From: Aquabacterium sp. CECT 9606
GTDB taxonomy: Bacteria; Pseudomonadota; Gammaproteobacteria; Burkholderiales; Burkholderiaceae_C
Direction: 5' to 3'
Length of the DNA stretch: 64,000 bases
Assembly (NCBI RefSeq): GCF_918741295.1
Contig: NZ_CAKKNB010000004.1
Span: 248,001-312,000, forward strand
Made by a program: the position numbers and the translations under genes. Below the pieces are notes generated by a model that had not been told where the DNA came from, searched no databases, and was given only the letters and a program-made list of their open reading frames with translations. Positions 36,237-47,215 of this stretch are shown here, in pieces. Each line of letters starts with the position of its first letter. The stretch's first letter is position 1.

Positions 36237-37562
36237 TCACAGGCCGTGGCGCTTGATCTTGTCGTGCAAGGTGGTCTTGGCGATGTTCAAGGCCTCGGCG
36301 CAGCGGGCCACGTTGCCGCCATGGCGTTGCAGCTCGGCGTTGATCATGGCCCTCTCGAACTGGTCAACGGCTTCTGACAGCGACTGGCTCGCGGCGCCCG
36401 CCGTGTCGGCCACGTCGACCACGCCATTGCGCACGCCCAGCACCAGGCAGTCGGCCACATTGCGCAGTTCGCGCACATTGCCGGGCCAGGCGTAGGCCAT
36501 GAGCTTGGACATCAGGGCGGCGCTCAACTCGGGTTGCGGGCGGTTGAAGCGCTGCGCGGCCAGCAGCGTGAAGTGCGTCATCAGCATGGGGATGTCTTCG
36601 CGGCGCTCGCGCAGCGGCGGCAGTTCGATGCACACCACGTTGAGCCGGTAGTACAGGTCAAGGCGGAAGGTCTTGTCCTGCGCGCGGGCCAGCAGGTCGT
36701 CCTTGCTGGCGGCCACCACGCGGCAGTCCACATCGATCGATTGGTTGGAGCCGAGGCGCTCCAGCTTGCGTTCCTGCAGCACGCGCAGCAGCTTGATCTG
36801 CATGTTCATGGGCATGGACTCGACTTCGTCCAAAAACAAGGTGCCGCCCTGGGCGTGCTCGATCTTGCCGATGCGGCGCTTTTGCGCGCCCGTGAAGGCG
36901 CCGGCTTCGTGGCCGAAGAGCTCGCTGTCGAGCAGGTTGTCGGGCATGCCGCCGCAGTTCAGGGCCACGTAGGGTGCGTCGCGGCGGTGCGAGAAATCGT
37001 GCAGGGCTTGGGCGACGAGTTCCTTGCCGCAACCGGTCTCGCCACGGATCAAAATGTCGACGGGCGATTCGGCCACGTCCAGCACCAGTTGGCGCACGCG
37101 CTTCATGGCATCAGACTGGCCGATCAGCTTGCCTTCGATGCCGGTGCGGTGGGCCAGTTGCTGGCGCAGCTTGGCGACCTCGCTGGTCAGCAGGCGCTTT
37201 TCAAGGGCGCGCCGCACCACGTCGACCAGCACCTCGGGCGAGAAGGGTTTGGTGATGAAATCGTAGGCGCCGCTGCGCATGGCATCCACGGCCAGCGTCA
37301 CATCGCCATGGCCGGTGATCATGATGGCCGGCAGCGAGGGGTCGAATTGCTGGCACAGGCGGATCAGCGACAGGCCATCGGCCTTGGGCAGGCGCATGTC
37401 GGTGACGACCACGCCGACCTGCCCGGCGGTGACGTGCGGCAGGGCTTCTTCGGCCGAGGCCACGGCTTCGACCGCCAGGCCGGCCAGTTGCATGGCCTGC
37501 ACGCAACCCAGGCGCACGTTGGGGTCGTCTTCAACGATGAGGATGGTGAATTCGGTGCTCAT
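36237..37562 (-). CDS. Sigma-54-dependent response regulator, DctD/AauR type
   Basis: 441 aa. Receiver domain 1-~120 with D10/D11 region and phosphoacceptor Asp in VVVTDMRLP (about residue 54). The AAA+ domain has Walker A GETGCGKE (about 169), the sigma-54-contacting GAFTGA (about 210) and Walker B TLFLDEVES. A Fis-type HTH ends the protein (about 400-440, GGNVARCAEALNIAKTTLHDKI). The start overlaps the kinase stop (ATGA). Because it closes an operon for Glu/Asp uptake, AauR (acidic amino-acid regulator) is a better guess than DctD proper. Confidence 0.92.
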   Translation of the reverse strand: MSTEFTILIVEDDPNVRLGCVQAMQLAGLAVEAVASAEEALPHVTAGQVGVVVTDMRLPKADGLSLIRLCQQFDPSLPAIMITGHGDVTLAVDAMRSGAYDFITKPFSPEVLVDVVRRALEKRLLTSEVAKLRQQLAHRTGIEGKLIGQSDAMKRVRQLVLDVAESPVDILIRGETGCGKELVAQALHDFSHRRDAPYVALNCGGMPDNLLDSELFGHEAGAFTGAQKRRIGKIEHAQGGTLFLDEVESMPMNMQIKLLRVLQERKLERLGSNQSIDVDCRVVAASKDDLLARAQDKTFRLDLYYRLNVVCIELPPLRERREDIPMLMTHFTLLAAQRFNRPQPELSAALMSKLMAYAWPGNVRELRNVADCLVLGVRNGVVDVADTAGAASQSLSEAVDQFERAMINAELQRHGGNVARCAEALNIAKTTLHDKIKRHGL

Positions 37563-39478
37563 GCGGTGGGTGGCTTGTGGGCCGGGTCGGGCGGGGTGTC
37601 GTGGGGGCCTTTTTCGGGCAACAGCAGCACGAAGCGGGCGCCGCCTTCGGGCGGGTTCTCGGCGCTCAGTTGACCATGAAACTCGCGGACGATGTCTTGC
37701 GAAATCGACAAGCCCAGCCCCAGGCCGATGCCGACCGGCTTGGTGGTGAAAAAGGGCTCGAACAAGCGGGGCAACAGGTGCTCCGGGATGCCACTGCCCG
37801 TGTCGCTCACGGTCAGGCGGATCCAGCCATCGCCGGTGGGCAGGGCGCTGAGGCTCAAGGTTTTGAGCGGGGCTTCGCGCATGGCGTCCAGCGCATTGCC
37901 GATGAGGTTGACGATGACCTGCTCCAGGCGGTTGGGGTCGCACCAGGCCAGCGTGTGGCCTTCGGGGCACTGGTTGATCAGCGTCACCTGTTCGGATTGG
38001 ATCCGCGAGTTGAACAGCAGCAGCGCGTTGTTCACCGCCTGGCCGACGTCGGTGACGGCGGGCGAGGCCGGTGCCTTGCGGGCAAAGCCCTTCAGCGGGT
38101 GGATGATGCCGCCCATCTGGTCGGCCAGGCGGCTGATGATGCCGAGGTTGCTCTCGACCGTGCCCAAGATGCCCCGCTTGAGGAACTGGGAGGTGTTGCC
38201 CGACAGGGTGCGGATGGCGCTCAGAGGTTGGGCGAGTTCGTGCGTGATGCCGGTGGCCAGTTGGCCCAGCACGGCCATCTTGGCGGCCTGCACCAACTCG
38301 TCTTGCGCGGCGCGCAGGGTGCGTTCAGCCTGCACCCGTTCCGTCACTTCCTGGCGCAGCCGCAGGTTGGTGTCGGTGAGGGCCTTGGTGCGGCGTGTGA
38401 CCTTGTTCTCCAGCTCGGCATTGGCTTGCTCCAGCACGCGCTTGGATTCGAGCTTTTGCGCCAGGATGCGGCGCCGCTGGTTGACCACCACGCCCAGCAG
38501 CAGCACGAAGCCCGCCGCCACGCAGGACAGCAGGCTGACCAGCACGGCTTGCTTGCGCACCGCCGCCAGGTCCGTGAAGATCAGCAGTTGCCAATGCATC
38601 TTGTCGATGGCCATGGACTGCACCAGCACGTCGGCATTGAGGTGCGGCGCCAAGCCCGCGCCGTTCAGGACCACGCCCTGGCTCAGCTGGGCGCTGTCCA
38701 GATCGGACAGCCTTGCACTGAGCGGAAAACGCGGCAGGGTCTTGAGGTTGTAGCGCTGGGTCACTTGCCAATCCACCCGCTGCTCGATGGTCTGCTCGGC
38801 CAAGGTGGTGTAGCGCCAATCAGCCTGAGATGACAGGATGACCACACGGTTTTCATCGGCGATCAAGGCGGGCACCCCCAGCATCGACCAGGCTTGTTCG
38901 ATGGGCTCCAGCGAGATCTTGATGACCGCCACGCCGACCACCCGCTGGCCATCGTGGATAGGGTTGGAGAGGTAGTAGCCCGGTATGCCTTGCGTGTTGC
39001 CGATGGCGAAGTGCCGACCCACCTTGCCCGACAAGCCGTCCAGGAAATACGGCCGGAAGGCCAGGTCCTCGCCCATGAAACCGCTGGGCTCTTCGCCATT
39101 GCTGGCGGCCACCACGATGCCACGCTCGTTGAGGATGTAGACCACCATGCTGCCCAGGTGGCTGTTGAGTTCCTTCAGGTAGCCGTTGACCACCTTGGCG
39201 CGGCCGGGCTCGCCGGGGGCCCGCAACATGGCCAGCACGTCCTTGTTGAGTTGTATGGTGGCGGGCACGTGCTCCAGGCGGTTCAGCAGGCTGTCGACTG
39301 TCGAGGCAAACAGCTCCAGCCGGTGCCCTGCATTGACCTGCACGGCGGCCATGCCTTGGCGCTGGCTCAGCTCGAAGCCCAGCGCGCCCGACAGGATCAG
39401 CAGCCCCAGCGCCAGACCCATCTGCAACAGCGTGCGTGCGCGCTTGAGGATGTCCGGGAGTGACAGCGGCGGTGTCAT
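37559..39478 (-). CDS. C4-dicarboxylate/acidic amino-acid sensor kinase, DctB/AauS type
   Basis: 639 aa. Two membrane helices (about 18-38 and 318-338) bracket a ~280-residue periplasmic double-Cache-like sensor domain. A coiled coil (about 345-400) leads to the H-box LATGITHELAQPLSAIRTL (about 414), N-box NLIGNALDAM (about 533) and G-boxes DTGSGIPE and GIGLGLGLSI. It starts at ATG 39478, four bases after the glutamate dehydrogenase stop. Expected ligand: glutamate, aspartate or a C4-dicarboxylate. Confidence 0.9.
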   Translation of the reverse strand: MTPPLSLPDILKRARTLLQMGLALGLLILSGALGFELSQRQGMAAVQVNAGHRLELFASTVDSLLNRLEHVPATIQLNKDVLAMLRAPGEPGRAKVVNGYLKELNSHLGSMVVYILNERGIVVAASNGEEPSGFMGEDLAFRPYFLDGLSGKVGRHFAIGNTQGIPGYYLSNPIHDGQRVVGVAVIKISLEPIEQAWSMLGVPALIADENRVVILSSQADWRYTTLAEQTIEQRVDWQVTQRYNLKTLPRFPLSARLSDLDSAQLSQGVVLNGAGLAPHLNADVLVQSMAIDKMHWQLLIFTDLAAVRKQAVLVSLLSCVAAGFVLLLGVVVNQRRRILAQKLESKRVLEQANAELENKVTRRTKALTDTNLRLRQEVTERVQAERTLRAAQDELVQAAKMAVLGQLATGITHELAQPLSAIRTLSGNTSQFLKRGILGTVESNLGIISRLADQMGGIIHPLKGFARKAPASPAVTDVGQAVNNALLLFNSRIQSEQVTLINQCPEGHTLAWCDPNRLEQVIVNLIGNALDAMREAPLKTLSLSALPTGDGWIRLTVSDTGSGIPEHLLPRLFEPFFTTKPVGIGLGLGLSISQDIVREFHGQLSAENPPEGGARFVLLLPEKGPHDTPPDPAHKPPTA

Positions 39479-39482
39479 GAAG

Positions 39483-40775
39483 TCATGGATACAGGCCGCG
39501 CAAGGCCCGCGCCTCCAGCACCCGCGTGCAGGCCGCGATGAAGGCGGCTGTGCGCAGGTGGACACGCTTTTCCTGCGCCACGTTCCAGATTGGCTCAAAG
39601 GCCTCGGACAGCACGCGGTCAAGCCGCATGTTGATGTCCTGCTCGGTCCAGAAAAAGCTGGAGGCGTTCTGCACCCATTCGAAGTAGCTCACCGTCACGC
39701 CACCCGCGTTGGCCAGCACGTCGGGCAACACGGTGCAGCCCATGTCCCACAGGATGTCTTCGGCCTGCGGCGTGGTCGGGCCGTTGGCGCCTTCCACGAC
39801 CAGCTTGGCCTTGATCTGGTAGGCGTTGGCTTCGGTGATCTGGCGCTCCAGCGCGGCGGGCAGCAGGATGTCGCAGTCGACGCCCCAGAACGACGCGTCG
39901 TCGATGACCGTGCCTCCCGGGAACTCGCGCAAGGCGCCTTCGGCCACCTTCAGGTGATGCTGCAAGGCGTGCGGATCGATGCCCGCCTCGTTGTAGATCG
40001 TGCCGCCCACGTCCTGCACCGCGACGATCTTGGCGCCATGTTCGTGGAACACGCGGGCCGCCGCGTTGCCCACGTTGCCGAAGCCCTGGATGGCCACGCG
40101 CGCGCCTTCCATCGGGCGGTTCAGGCGCTTCATGGCCTCGCGGGCCACCACGAAGCAGCCGCGCCCGGTGGCATCGCGCCGGCCCAGGCTGCCGCCCATG
40201 CTCAGCGGCTTGCCAGTGACCACGCCGGTCTGCGTCCCGCCCTGGTTGATGGAATAGGTGTCCATCATCCAGGCCATGACCTGCTCGTTGGTGTTCACGT
40301 CGGGCGCGGGGATGTCGCGGTCGGGGCCGATCAGCAGGCCGATCTCGCTGGTGTAGCGGCGCGTCATGCGCTCCAGTTCGGCCAGTGACAGGCGGCTGGG
40401 GTCGACGCGGATGCCGCCCTTGGCGCCACCATACGGCAGGTTCACCGCCGCGTTCTTCACCGTCATCCAACCGGCCAGCGCCATCACTTCCGAGATGTGC
40501 ACCTGCGGGTGAAACCGCACACCGCCTTTGCCTGGCCCGCGCGACAGGTTGTGCTGCACGCGGTAGCCCTCGAAGTGCTCGATGCGGCCATCGTCCATGC
40601 GCACGGGCACGTCCACGATCAGCATGCGCTTGGGTCGGCGCAAAGTCTCGACCCATTGGGCCAGTGGGCCCAGGTGCGGCTCGACGCGGTCGAGCTGTTC
40701 CATGAACATGCCCCAAGGGCCGGGGTGGGAAGGATCGATGTAGGAAGGGAGCGCGTGTGCGGTGGGCGTCGTCAT
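39483..40775 (-). CDS. gdhA: Glu/Leu/Phe/Val-type glutamate dehydrogenase
   Basis: 430 aa. Substrate-domain motifs [10 protein letters not shown], catalytic [14 protein letters not shown] (Lys about residue 112) and [13 protein letters not shown]; Rossmann domain with [19 protein letters not shown] (about 219). Length and motifs match hexameric catabolic GDH. It deaminates glutamate to 2-oxoglutarate and ammonium. Its position straight after gltL gives the imported glutamate an immediate catabolic route. ATG 40775 chosen over an upstream TTG. Confidence 0.92.
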   Translation of the reverse strand: MTTPTAHALPSYIDPSHPGPWGMFMEQLDRVEPHLGPLAQWVETLRRPKRMLIVDVPVRMDDGRIEHFEGYRVQHNLSRGPGKGGVRFHPQVHISEVMALAGWMTVKNAAVNLPYGGAKGGIRVDPSRLSLAELERMTRRYTSEIGLLIGPDRDIPAPDVNTNEQVMAWMMDTYSINQGGTQTGVVTGKPLSMGGSLGRRDATGRGCFVVAREAMKRLNRPMEGARVAIQGFGNVGNAAARVFHEHGAKIVAVQDVGGTIYNEAGIDPHALQHHLKVAEGALREFPGGTVIDDASFWGVDCDILLPAALERQITEANAYQIKAKLVVEGANGPTTPQAEDILWDMGCTVLPDVLANAGGVTVSYFEWVQNASSFFWTEQDINMRLDRVLSEAFEPIWNVAQEKRVHLRTAAFIAACTRVLEARALRGLYP

Positions 40776-40789
40776 GGAAAGCCTGTCAT

Positions 40790-41518
40790 TCAATGGTTGA
40801 GGATCTTGGCCAAAAACTGCTGGGCTCGGGGTGATTCGGGGTGGTCAAAGAAAGCGTCCTTGGCACGGTCTTCCACGACCTTGCCAGCGTCCATGAAGAC
40901 GACGCGGTTGGCGACCTTGCGCGCAAAGCCCATCTCGTGGGTCACGCACATCATGGTCATGCCTTCGTGTGCCAGTTCAACCATCACGTCCAGCACTTCG
41001 CCCACCATCTCGGGGTCGAGGGCCGAGGTCGGTTCGTCGAACAGCATCACGATGGGGTCCATGCTCAAGGCGCGGGCAATGGCCACGCGCTGCTGCTGGC
41101 CGCCAGACAGTTGGCCGGGCGACTTGGCCGCGTGCGCCTTCAGGCCGACGCGATCGAGCAGCTTCATGCCCTTGTCCACGGCATCGTCCTTGCCGCGGCC
41201 CAGCACCTTGGTCTGCGCCAGCGTGAGGTTGTCGATGATGCTCAGGTGCGGGAACAGCTCGAAGTGCTGGAACACCATGCCCACGCGGCTGCGCAGCTTG
41301 GACAGGTTGGTCTTCGGGTCCCCCACCGAGGTGCCATCGACGAGGATGCGGCCGGACTGGAATGGCTCCAGCCCGTTGACGCACTTGATGAGGGTGGACT
41401 TGCCCGACCCCGAAGGGCCGCACACCACCACCACTTCGCCCTTGGCCACGTTGGTGCTGCAGTCGGTCAGGACCTGGAAGGCACCGTAGTGCTTGGAGAT
41501 GTTGTCGATCTGGATCAT
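40790..41518 (-). CDS. gltL: Glutamate/aspartate ABC transporter ATP-binding protein
   Basis: 242 aa. Walker [10 protein letters not shown] (about residue 34), signature [15 protein letters not shown] (about 135), Walker [15 protein letters not shown], and [15 protein letters not shown]-loop. Typical of polar amino-acid uptake ATPases. It energises GltJK. It is 41 bp downstream of gltK and 14 bp upstream of gdhA. Confidence 0.95.
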   Translation of the reverse strand: MIQIDNISKHYGAFQVLTDCSTNVAKGEVVVVCGPSGSGKSTLIKCVNGLEPFQSGRILVDGTSVGDPKTNLSKLRSRVGMVFQHFELFPHLSIIDNLTLAQTKVLGRGKDDAVDKGMKLLDRVGLKAHAAKSPGQLSGGQQQRVAIARALSMDPIVMLFDEPTSALDPEMVGEVLDVMVELAHEGMTMMCVTHEMGFARKVANRVVFMDAGKVVEDRAKDAFFDHPESPRAQQFLAKILNH

Positions 41519-41559
41519 GGGAGATGGCTTTCGATGAAGTTGTCAGACCAGGTGCTTGT

Positions 41560-42243
41560 TCAGGCGTGGGCCATGCGGCGTTGCAGGTACTGCACCAGCC
41601 GCGACAGGCTGAAGCACAGCACGAAGTACACGGCGCCCGCGAAGAGCAGCAACTCGACCAGGCGCCCATCGCGGTCGCCCACCTTGTAGGCCGTGCCGAA
41701 GAAGTCGGCCAGCGAGGACACGTAGACCAGCGAGGTGTCCTGGAAGAGCACGATGGCCTGCGTCAGCAGCAGGGGCACCATGTTGCGCAAGGCCTGCGGC
41801 AGGATGACCAGGCGCATGGTCTGGCCATAGCTGAGGCCCAAGGCCGAGGCCGCGGCCATCTGCCCCTTGGACACGCTTTGGATGCCCGCACGGATGATCT
41901 CGGCGTAGTAAGCGGACTCGAACAGCGCGAAGCCCACCAGCGCCGATGTCATGCGCACATCGGTGCCTGGATCCAGCCTGAAGAAGCCGGTCAGCAACTG
42001 CGGCACCACCAGGAAGAACCACAGCAGCACCATCACCAGCGGCACGGCACGGAACAGGTTCACATAGCCGGCCGCGAACCAGCGCAGCGGGGCGGACGAT
42101 GACAGGCGCATCATCGCCAGCACGGTCCCCCAGACCATGCCCACCACCAGCGCGGTGGCGGTGATTTCCAGCGACACCGCCAAGCCTTGCGCCAGAAATG
42201 GCAGGGCGTTGGGGATGGAAGACCAATCGAATTCGTAAGCCAT
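41560..42243 (-). CDS. gltK: Glutamate/aspartate ABC transporter permease GltK
   Basis: 227 aa with about five membrane helices. The EAA loop reads [23 protein letters not shown] (around residues 133-155; the coupling helix that binds GltL). [10 protein letters not shown] at the start is typical of GltK. It forms the membrane channel with GltJ. Eleven bases separate it from gltJ. Confidence 0.93.
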   Translation of the reverse strand: MAYEFDWSSIPNALPFLAQGLAVSLEITATALVVGMVWGTVLAMMRLSSSAPLRWFAAGYVNLFRAVPLVMVLLWFFLVVPQLLTGFFRLDPGTDVRMTSALVGFALFESAYYAEIIRAGIQSVSKGQMAAASALGLSYGQTMRLVILPQALRNMVPLLLTQAIVLFQDTSLVYVSSLADFFGTAYKVGDRDGRLVELLLFAGAVYFVLCFSLSRLVQYLQRRMAHA

Positions 42244-42254
42244 GGTGCTGCCTT

Positions 42255-42992
42255 TCAGGAGCCGAGGTAGCCAGGCACTTTGACCTTGCGTTCCAGTTGG
42301 TGCATCAAGGCCATCACGATGATGTTGATGAGCACGTACATCAAGGTCACGGCGATGAAGGATTCATACGGCTGCGCGGTGTAGTCCACCAGTTGCCGGC
42401 CTTGCGCGGCCAGCTCCAGCAGGCCGATGGTCGAGCACACGGCCGAGTTCTTGAAGATGTTCAGGAACTCGGATGTGAGCGGCGGCACCACCAGCCTGAA
42501 GGCCATGGGCAGCAGCACATGGCGGTAGGTTTGCGGCAGGGTCAAACCCAAGGCCAGGCCGGCGCGGGTCTGGCCCACCGGCAGGCTCAGGATGCCCGAG
42601 CGCACCTGCTCGCTCACCCGCGCGCTGGTGAACAGGCCCAGGCAGATGAATGCCGCGCCGAACTGCTGCGCGCTGGGCGGCAACTGCTTGATCGCATTGC
42701 CCCAGGTCACGGGCAGCAACTCGGGCACGATGAAGTACCAGATGAACAACTGCACCAGCAGCGGGATGTTGCGCAGCAACTCGACGTACGCGGTGGCCAG
42801 CCGCGACAGCCACTTGACCGGAGACGTTCGAAGCACCCCCATCAATGAGCCCAGCACCAGGGCCAATACCCAGGCACTCAAGGACAAGGTGATGGTGACC
42901 TGCAGGCCGGACAGCATCCATTGCCAGTAGGTGCTGCCATCGCCCATGGCGGTCTCTTGTGAAAAAACCGCCCAGTTCCATTGGTAGGCCAT
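42255..42992 (-). CDS. gltJ: Glutamate/aspartate ABC transporter permease GltJ
   Basis: 245 aa. The N-terminus [13 protein letters not shown] is a GltJ hallmark, and the EAA coupling loop ([20 protein letters not shown]) lies around residue 150. Five membrane helices. ATG 42992 has GGAG five bases upstream; the slightly longer frame is not needed. The porin gene ends 40 bp upstream. Confidence 0.94.
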   Translation of the reverse strand: MAYQWNWAVFSQETAMGDGSTYWQWMLSGLQVTITLSLSAWVLALVLGSLMGVLRTSPVKWLSRLATAYVELLRNIPLLVQLFIWYFIVPELLPVTWGNAIKQLPPSAQQFGAAFICLGLFTSARVSEQVRSGILSLPVGQTRAGLALGLTLPQTYRHVLLPMAFRLVVPPLTSEFLNIFKNSAVCSTIGLLELAAQGRQLVDYTAQPYESFIAVTLMYVLINIIVMALMHQLERKVKVPGYLGS

Positions 42993-43032
42993 GTCGACTC
43001 CGGTCAAGGGTGTGTGGTGGACAACAGCTTAT

Positions 43033-44073
43033 TCAAAACGCGTGCCTGATGCCGAGCAACAGGGCACTCACGTCCCGGCCCAGAGACGTGGTCGGGCCCA
43101 GGCCCGTGGCCGCGGTCGTGGTGTAGGCCGTGCCGCTGCCATTGTTGATGTGGCTGAGGAAACCATACAGCTTGGTGCGCTTGCTCAAGGGGTGGGTATA
43201 GCCCAGGGTCCATTGCGTGGCGCTGCTGCCATCCACATCCTTGGCCTTGCCTGCGCCCACACCGGCACTGAAGGTGTCCTTGCCCACGGGCACCAGCACG
43301 CCAGCAAAGGCTTCCTGGCGATCCTGTGCGGGGTTGCCGCCCAGGTTGTAGACCTGCTGGTAGCCGCCCGTCAGTTTGAAGCTGCCGAAGTCGTAGCCTG
43401 CGGTCAGCAGGCCGAAGTACACATCCGGGGCGGTGTTGGTGGCGCGCTTGAACTGGCTCACGGCCGCTTCCAGCGTCAGGGCACCAGGCGCGTACTTCAC
43501 GCTGCCCGCGTAGATGTTGCCGTTGCTGGTCGAGCCCGTGGTGGTTTCGCCCATGGCCACCATGGCGGTGCCGCTGAAGTCACCCCACTTGGGCGAGGTG
43601 TAGACCACCGAGTTGTTGGCCCGGCTGATGGTCGAGACCACGCCGCTTTCGGCCGCGCTGCCCGCGCCCGTGCCAAAGGGGTCGGCCGCGTCCAGGGTGT
43701 TGTACTGGGGCACGTATTGGCGGCCCAAGGTCAGCGCGCCATAGGTCGATGACGACAGCCCGACCCAGGCCTGGCGGCCGAAGGCCAGCCCGCCCTGCGC
43801 GTAAGAGCCCGTGTCGGCCAGGATGCCGGATTCGAGCGTGAAGATGGCCTTGTTGCCATTGCCCAGGTCTTCCGAACCCTTGAAGCCCAGGCGTGAGCTG
43901 CTGATGCCGCCCGACTGGACCGAGGTCTCCGTGCGGTCGCCTTTGCCGTACTGGACGTACATGTCCAGGATGCCGTAGAGGGTGACGGTCGATTGGGCCG
44001 AAGCGCTGAAGGCGGTGGTGCCCAGCAAGGCGGCCAGGGCCAGGACGCTGGTGGTGTGAAGCTGGTTTTTCAT
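43033..44073 (-). CDS. Gram-negative porin (OmpC/DM13-type) within the glutamate operon
   Basis: 346 aa. Signal peptide ends FSASAQS. Sixteen-strand beta-barrel features: STVTLYGILDMYVQYG at the start, SSRLGFKGSEDLGNG, AWVGLSSSTYGALTLGRQY, and a terminal aromatic LGIRHAF recognised by the BAM machinery. It lies one base after the asparaginase stop and before gltJ, so it is probably the outer-membrane entry for the amino acids handled by this operon. It resembles the porins at 61795 and 63051. Confidence 0.93.
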   Translation of the reverse strand: MKNQLHTTSVLALAALLGTTAFSASAQSTVTLYGILDMYVQYGKGDRTETSVQSGGISSSRLGFKGSEDLGNGNKAIFTLESGILADTGSYAQGGLAFGRQAWVGLSSSTYGALTLGRQYVPQYNTLDAADPFGTGAGSAAESGVVSTISRANNSVVYTSPKWGDFSGTAMVAMGETTTGSTSNGNIYAGSVKYAPGALTLEAAVSQFKRATNTAPDVYFGLLTAGYDFGSFKLTGGYQQVYNLGGNPAQDRQEAFAGVLVPVGKDTFSAGVGAGKAKDVDGSSATQWTLGYTHPLSKRTKLYGFLSHINNGSGTAYTTTAATGLGPTTSLGRDVSALLLGIRHAF

Positions 44074-44074
44074 C

Positions 44075-45226
<1,152 letters not shown>

Positions 45227-45265
45227 TCAGTTCCGGTACAGCGGAATCGGTGGCGCGTGGCGCGC

Positions 45266-46165
45266 TCAGTCCATCGTCTTGTCGTTGGGCGCCTTGAACA
45301 GCGCGGCATTCGTCTCGGACAAAGGCCAGTTCAGGTTCAGGCCCTTGGGCGGGATGGGCTGCTGGAACCACTTGGCGTAGATCTTGGCAGCCTCGCCCGA
45401 GGTCATGGCCTTGGTCAGGGCGCCATCGACCAGCTTCTCGAAGACCGGGTCGCCCTTGCGCATCATGCAGCCGTAGGGCTCGAAGGACATGGGCTTGCCC
45501 ACCACCACCCAGTCGTCCGGCTTCTTGGCCTTGGCCTTCTCGCCATACAGCAGGGCATCGTCCAGCATGAAGGCGGCCGCGCGGCCGGTTTCCAGCGTCA
45601 GGAAGGATTCGCCATGGTCCTTGGCCGAGATGATGCTCATGCCCGATTTGGACTCTTCGTTGAACTTGCGCAGCAGGCGCTCGGAGGTGGTGCCGGCGGT
45701 GACGACCACGTTCTTGCCCTTCAGGTCGGCGAAGTCCTTGATGCCCGAATCCTTGCGTGTCATCAGGCGCGTGCCCACGATGAAGATCGTGGTCGAGAAA
45801 TCGACCTGTTTGGCGCGTTCCTTGTTGTTGGTGGTCGAGCCGCATTCCAGGTCCACCGTGCCGTTGAGCACCAGGGGGATGCGGTTCTGCGAGGTCACCG
45901 GCACCAGCTTGATGGCCAGCGATGGTTTCTTCAACTCGGCCTTGATGGCGTCCACCACCTTGAGCATCAGCTCATGCGAGTAACCCACCACCTGCTGCTT
46001 GTCGTCGTAATAAGAAAAGGGGATCGACGACTCGCGGTGCCCCAGGCCGATGGTGCCGTTGTCCGCGATCTTCTTCAGGGTGGGCGAAGACTGCGCCATC
46101 GCGGTCATGGCCACCGAGGCCAGACACAGGTTCAAGACCGTGGCGCGAAGAAGCTTGTTCGTCAT
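45266..46165 (-). CDS. gltI: Glutamate/aspartate ABC transporter substrate-binding protein
   Basis: 299 aa. Signal peptide 1-~25 (ending TAMAQ). SBP_bac_3 fold: IGLGHRESSIPFSYYD near the N-terminus, VDLECGSTTNNKERAKQVDFS (around 108-128, ligand-binding), LKGKNVVVTAGTTSE, and AKWFQQPIPPKGLNL near the end. The ligands expected are Glu, Asp and perhaps Gln/Asn. ATG 46165 gives the family N-terminus; the long upstream frame crosses the promoter. First gene of the ~10-kb operon. Confidence 0.95.
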   Translation of the reverse strand: MTNKLLRATVLNLCLASVAMTAMAQSSPTLKKIADNGTIGLGHRESSIPFSYYDDKQQVVGYSHELMLKVVDAIKAELKKPSLAIKLVPVTSQNRIPLVLNGTVDLECGSTTNNKERAKQVDFSTTIFIVGTRLMTRKDSGIKDFADLKGKNVVVTAGTTSERLLRKFNEESKSGMSIISAKDHGESFLTLETGRAAAFMLDDALLYGEKAKAKKPDDWVVVGKPMSFEPYGCMMRKGDPVFEKLVDGALTKAMTSGEAAKIYAKWFQQPIPPKGLNLNWPLSETNAALFKAPNDKTMD

Positions 46166-46240
46166 GGTGGGAGCCCTTGTTGGTTGGTGATGGCGCCATC
46201 GTGAGGCAGGCGCCTTCGTCAGGAAAGTACTTTCTGTGAT

Positions 46241-46257
46241 CGCAGATCGCGTGCCAA
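46241..46257 (-). promoter_or_regulatory. Sigma-54 (-24/-12) promoter of the gltI operon
   Basis: Minus strand TTGGCACG, four bases, then CTGC: a close match to YTGGCACG-N4-TTGCW with correct GG-N10-GC spacing. It lies 76 bp upstream of the gltI ATG. The operon's own final gene encodes a GAFTGA-containing activator, consistent with sigma-54 control. Confidence 0.8.
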
Positions 46258-46282
46258 CAACATCCGAACGGGCCGTTTCAGC

Positions 46283-46295
46283 CAAGTGCTTGAAT
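46283..46295 (-). promoter_or_regulatory. IHF-like site between enhancer candidate and -24/-12
   Basis: Minus strand ATTCAA-GCAC-TTG matches WATCAA-N4-TTR with one mismatch. Its location 26 bp upstream of the -24 element is where IHF often bends DNA at sigma-54 promoters. Confidence 0.4.
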
Positions 46296-46299
46296 TTAA

Positions 46300-46315
46300 A
46301 GTGAAAAAAATCACA
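46300..46315. promoter_or_regulatory. CRP-like palindrome
   Basis: AGTGA-N6-TCACA is one base short of the TGTGA-N6-TCACA consensus. It is in the gap between gltI and rsuA, and might add carbon-status input to the glutamate operon. Confidence 0.4.
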
Positions 46316-46362
46316 CATTGGCGGCAGGGGTACGGATTTCCGGATTCGGCGCCCCCGACTTG

Positions 46363-46380
46363 TCCGTCCGGCCGAACGGA
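46363..46380. promoter_or_regulatory. Candidate enhancer (UAS) palindrome for the response regulator
   Basis: TCCGTCCGGCCGAACGGA matches its reverse complement at 16 of 18 positions. It is about 140 bp upstream of the predicted gltI start site, a normal distance for a sigma-54 activator. It includes a TTCGG half-site on the minus strand. Binding by the 36237 regulator is inference. Confidence 0.4.
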
Positions 46381-46463
46381 GCGCGCCGTGGGGCCATTGA
46401 CCCGACTCGGTGGCATCATGGCGGGCCGAAAACAGCTCGTTTTCCCTGCCCAGAACCTGACCC

Positions 46464-47192
46464 ATGCCCCCACGTCCCCGTTTGCCCGCCGGCCACCAGC
46501 CCCTTGACCAGATCCTGTTCGCCCAGGGCTTCGGCGCCCGCCGCGAGTGCGAAGGCCTGATCCTCAATGACCTGGTCAGCGTGCAGGGCCAGTTGGTGAA
46601 CGATCCGGACGCGGCCTTCCCGGAAGACCGGCTGGAGATGGTGGTCGACGGCCAGCCCTGGGTCACGCACGTCAAGGCGCTGGTGATGCTGAACAAGCCG
46701 GCCGGCTATGAATGTTCGCTCAAGCCTGGCGCCTGGCCCGGCGTGCACAACCTGCTGGCCTTGCCGTTGCGCCGCCGCGGCCTGCAGCCCGTGGGGCGCC
46801 TGGACCAGGACACCACTGGCCTGCTGCTGATGACGGACGATGGGGCGCTGTTGCACAAGCTGACCTCGCCCAAGCACAACGTGCCCAAGGTGTATGAGGT
46901 CACGCTCAAGCACCCCATGACCGACCAGCAGGTGCAATCATTGATGTCGGGTGTGGTGCTGGACGACGACCCGACGCCCGTGCTGGCGGAACACGCCGAG
47001 ATGGTGTCCGAACTGCACCTGCGTCTGTCGCTCACCCAGGGCAAGTACCACCAGGTCAAGCGCATGGTGGCCGCCGTGGGCAACCGGGTCGAGGCCCTGC
47101 ACCGCAGCCAGATCGGCCAGTTGACCATCCCCGACGACCTGGCGCCTGGTCAATGGCGCTGGATCGAAGACCCGGCCGTTGTCTTGCCCTGA
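46464..47192 (+). CDS. rsuA: 16S rRNA pseudouridine(516) synthase
   Basis: 242 aa. A short S4-like domain (LDQILFAQGFGARRECEGLI) precedes the catalytic domain with VMLNKPAGYECS and the active-site GRLDQDTTGLLLMT (Asp about residue 116). The C-terminal HQVKRMVAAVGNRVEALHR is conserved. It modifies U516 of 16S rRNA. ribF starts 23 bases downstream. Confidence 0.9.
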   Translation: MPPRPRLPAGHQPLDQILFAQGFGARRECEGLILNDLVSVQGQLVNDPDAAFPEDRLEMVVDGQPWVTHVKALVMLNKPAGYECSLKPGAWPGVHNLLALPLRRRGLQPVGRLDQDTTGLLLMTDDGALLHKLTSPKHNVPKVYEVTLKHPMTDQQVQSLMSGVVLDDDPTPVLAEHAEMVSELHLRLSLTQGKYHQVKRMVAAVGNRVEALHRSQIGQLTIPDDLAPGQWRWIEDPAVVLP

Positions 47193-47215
47193 CGACGCGG
47201 GATAATCAAGCGCTT

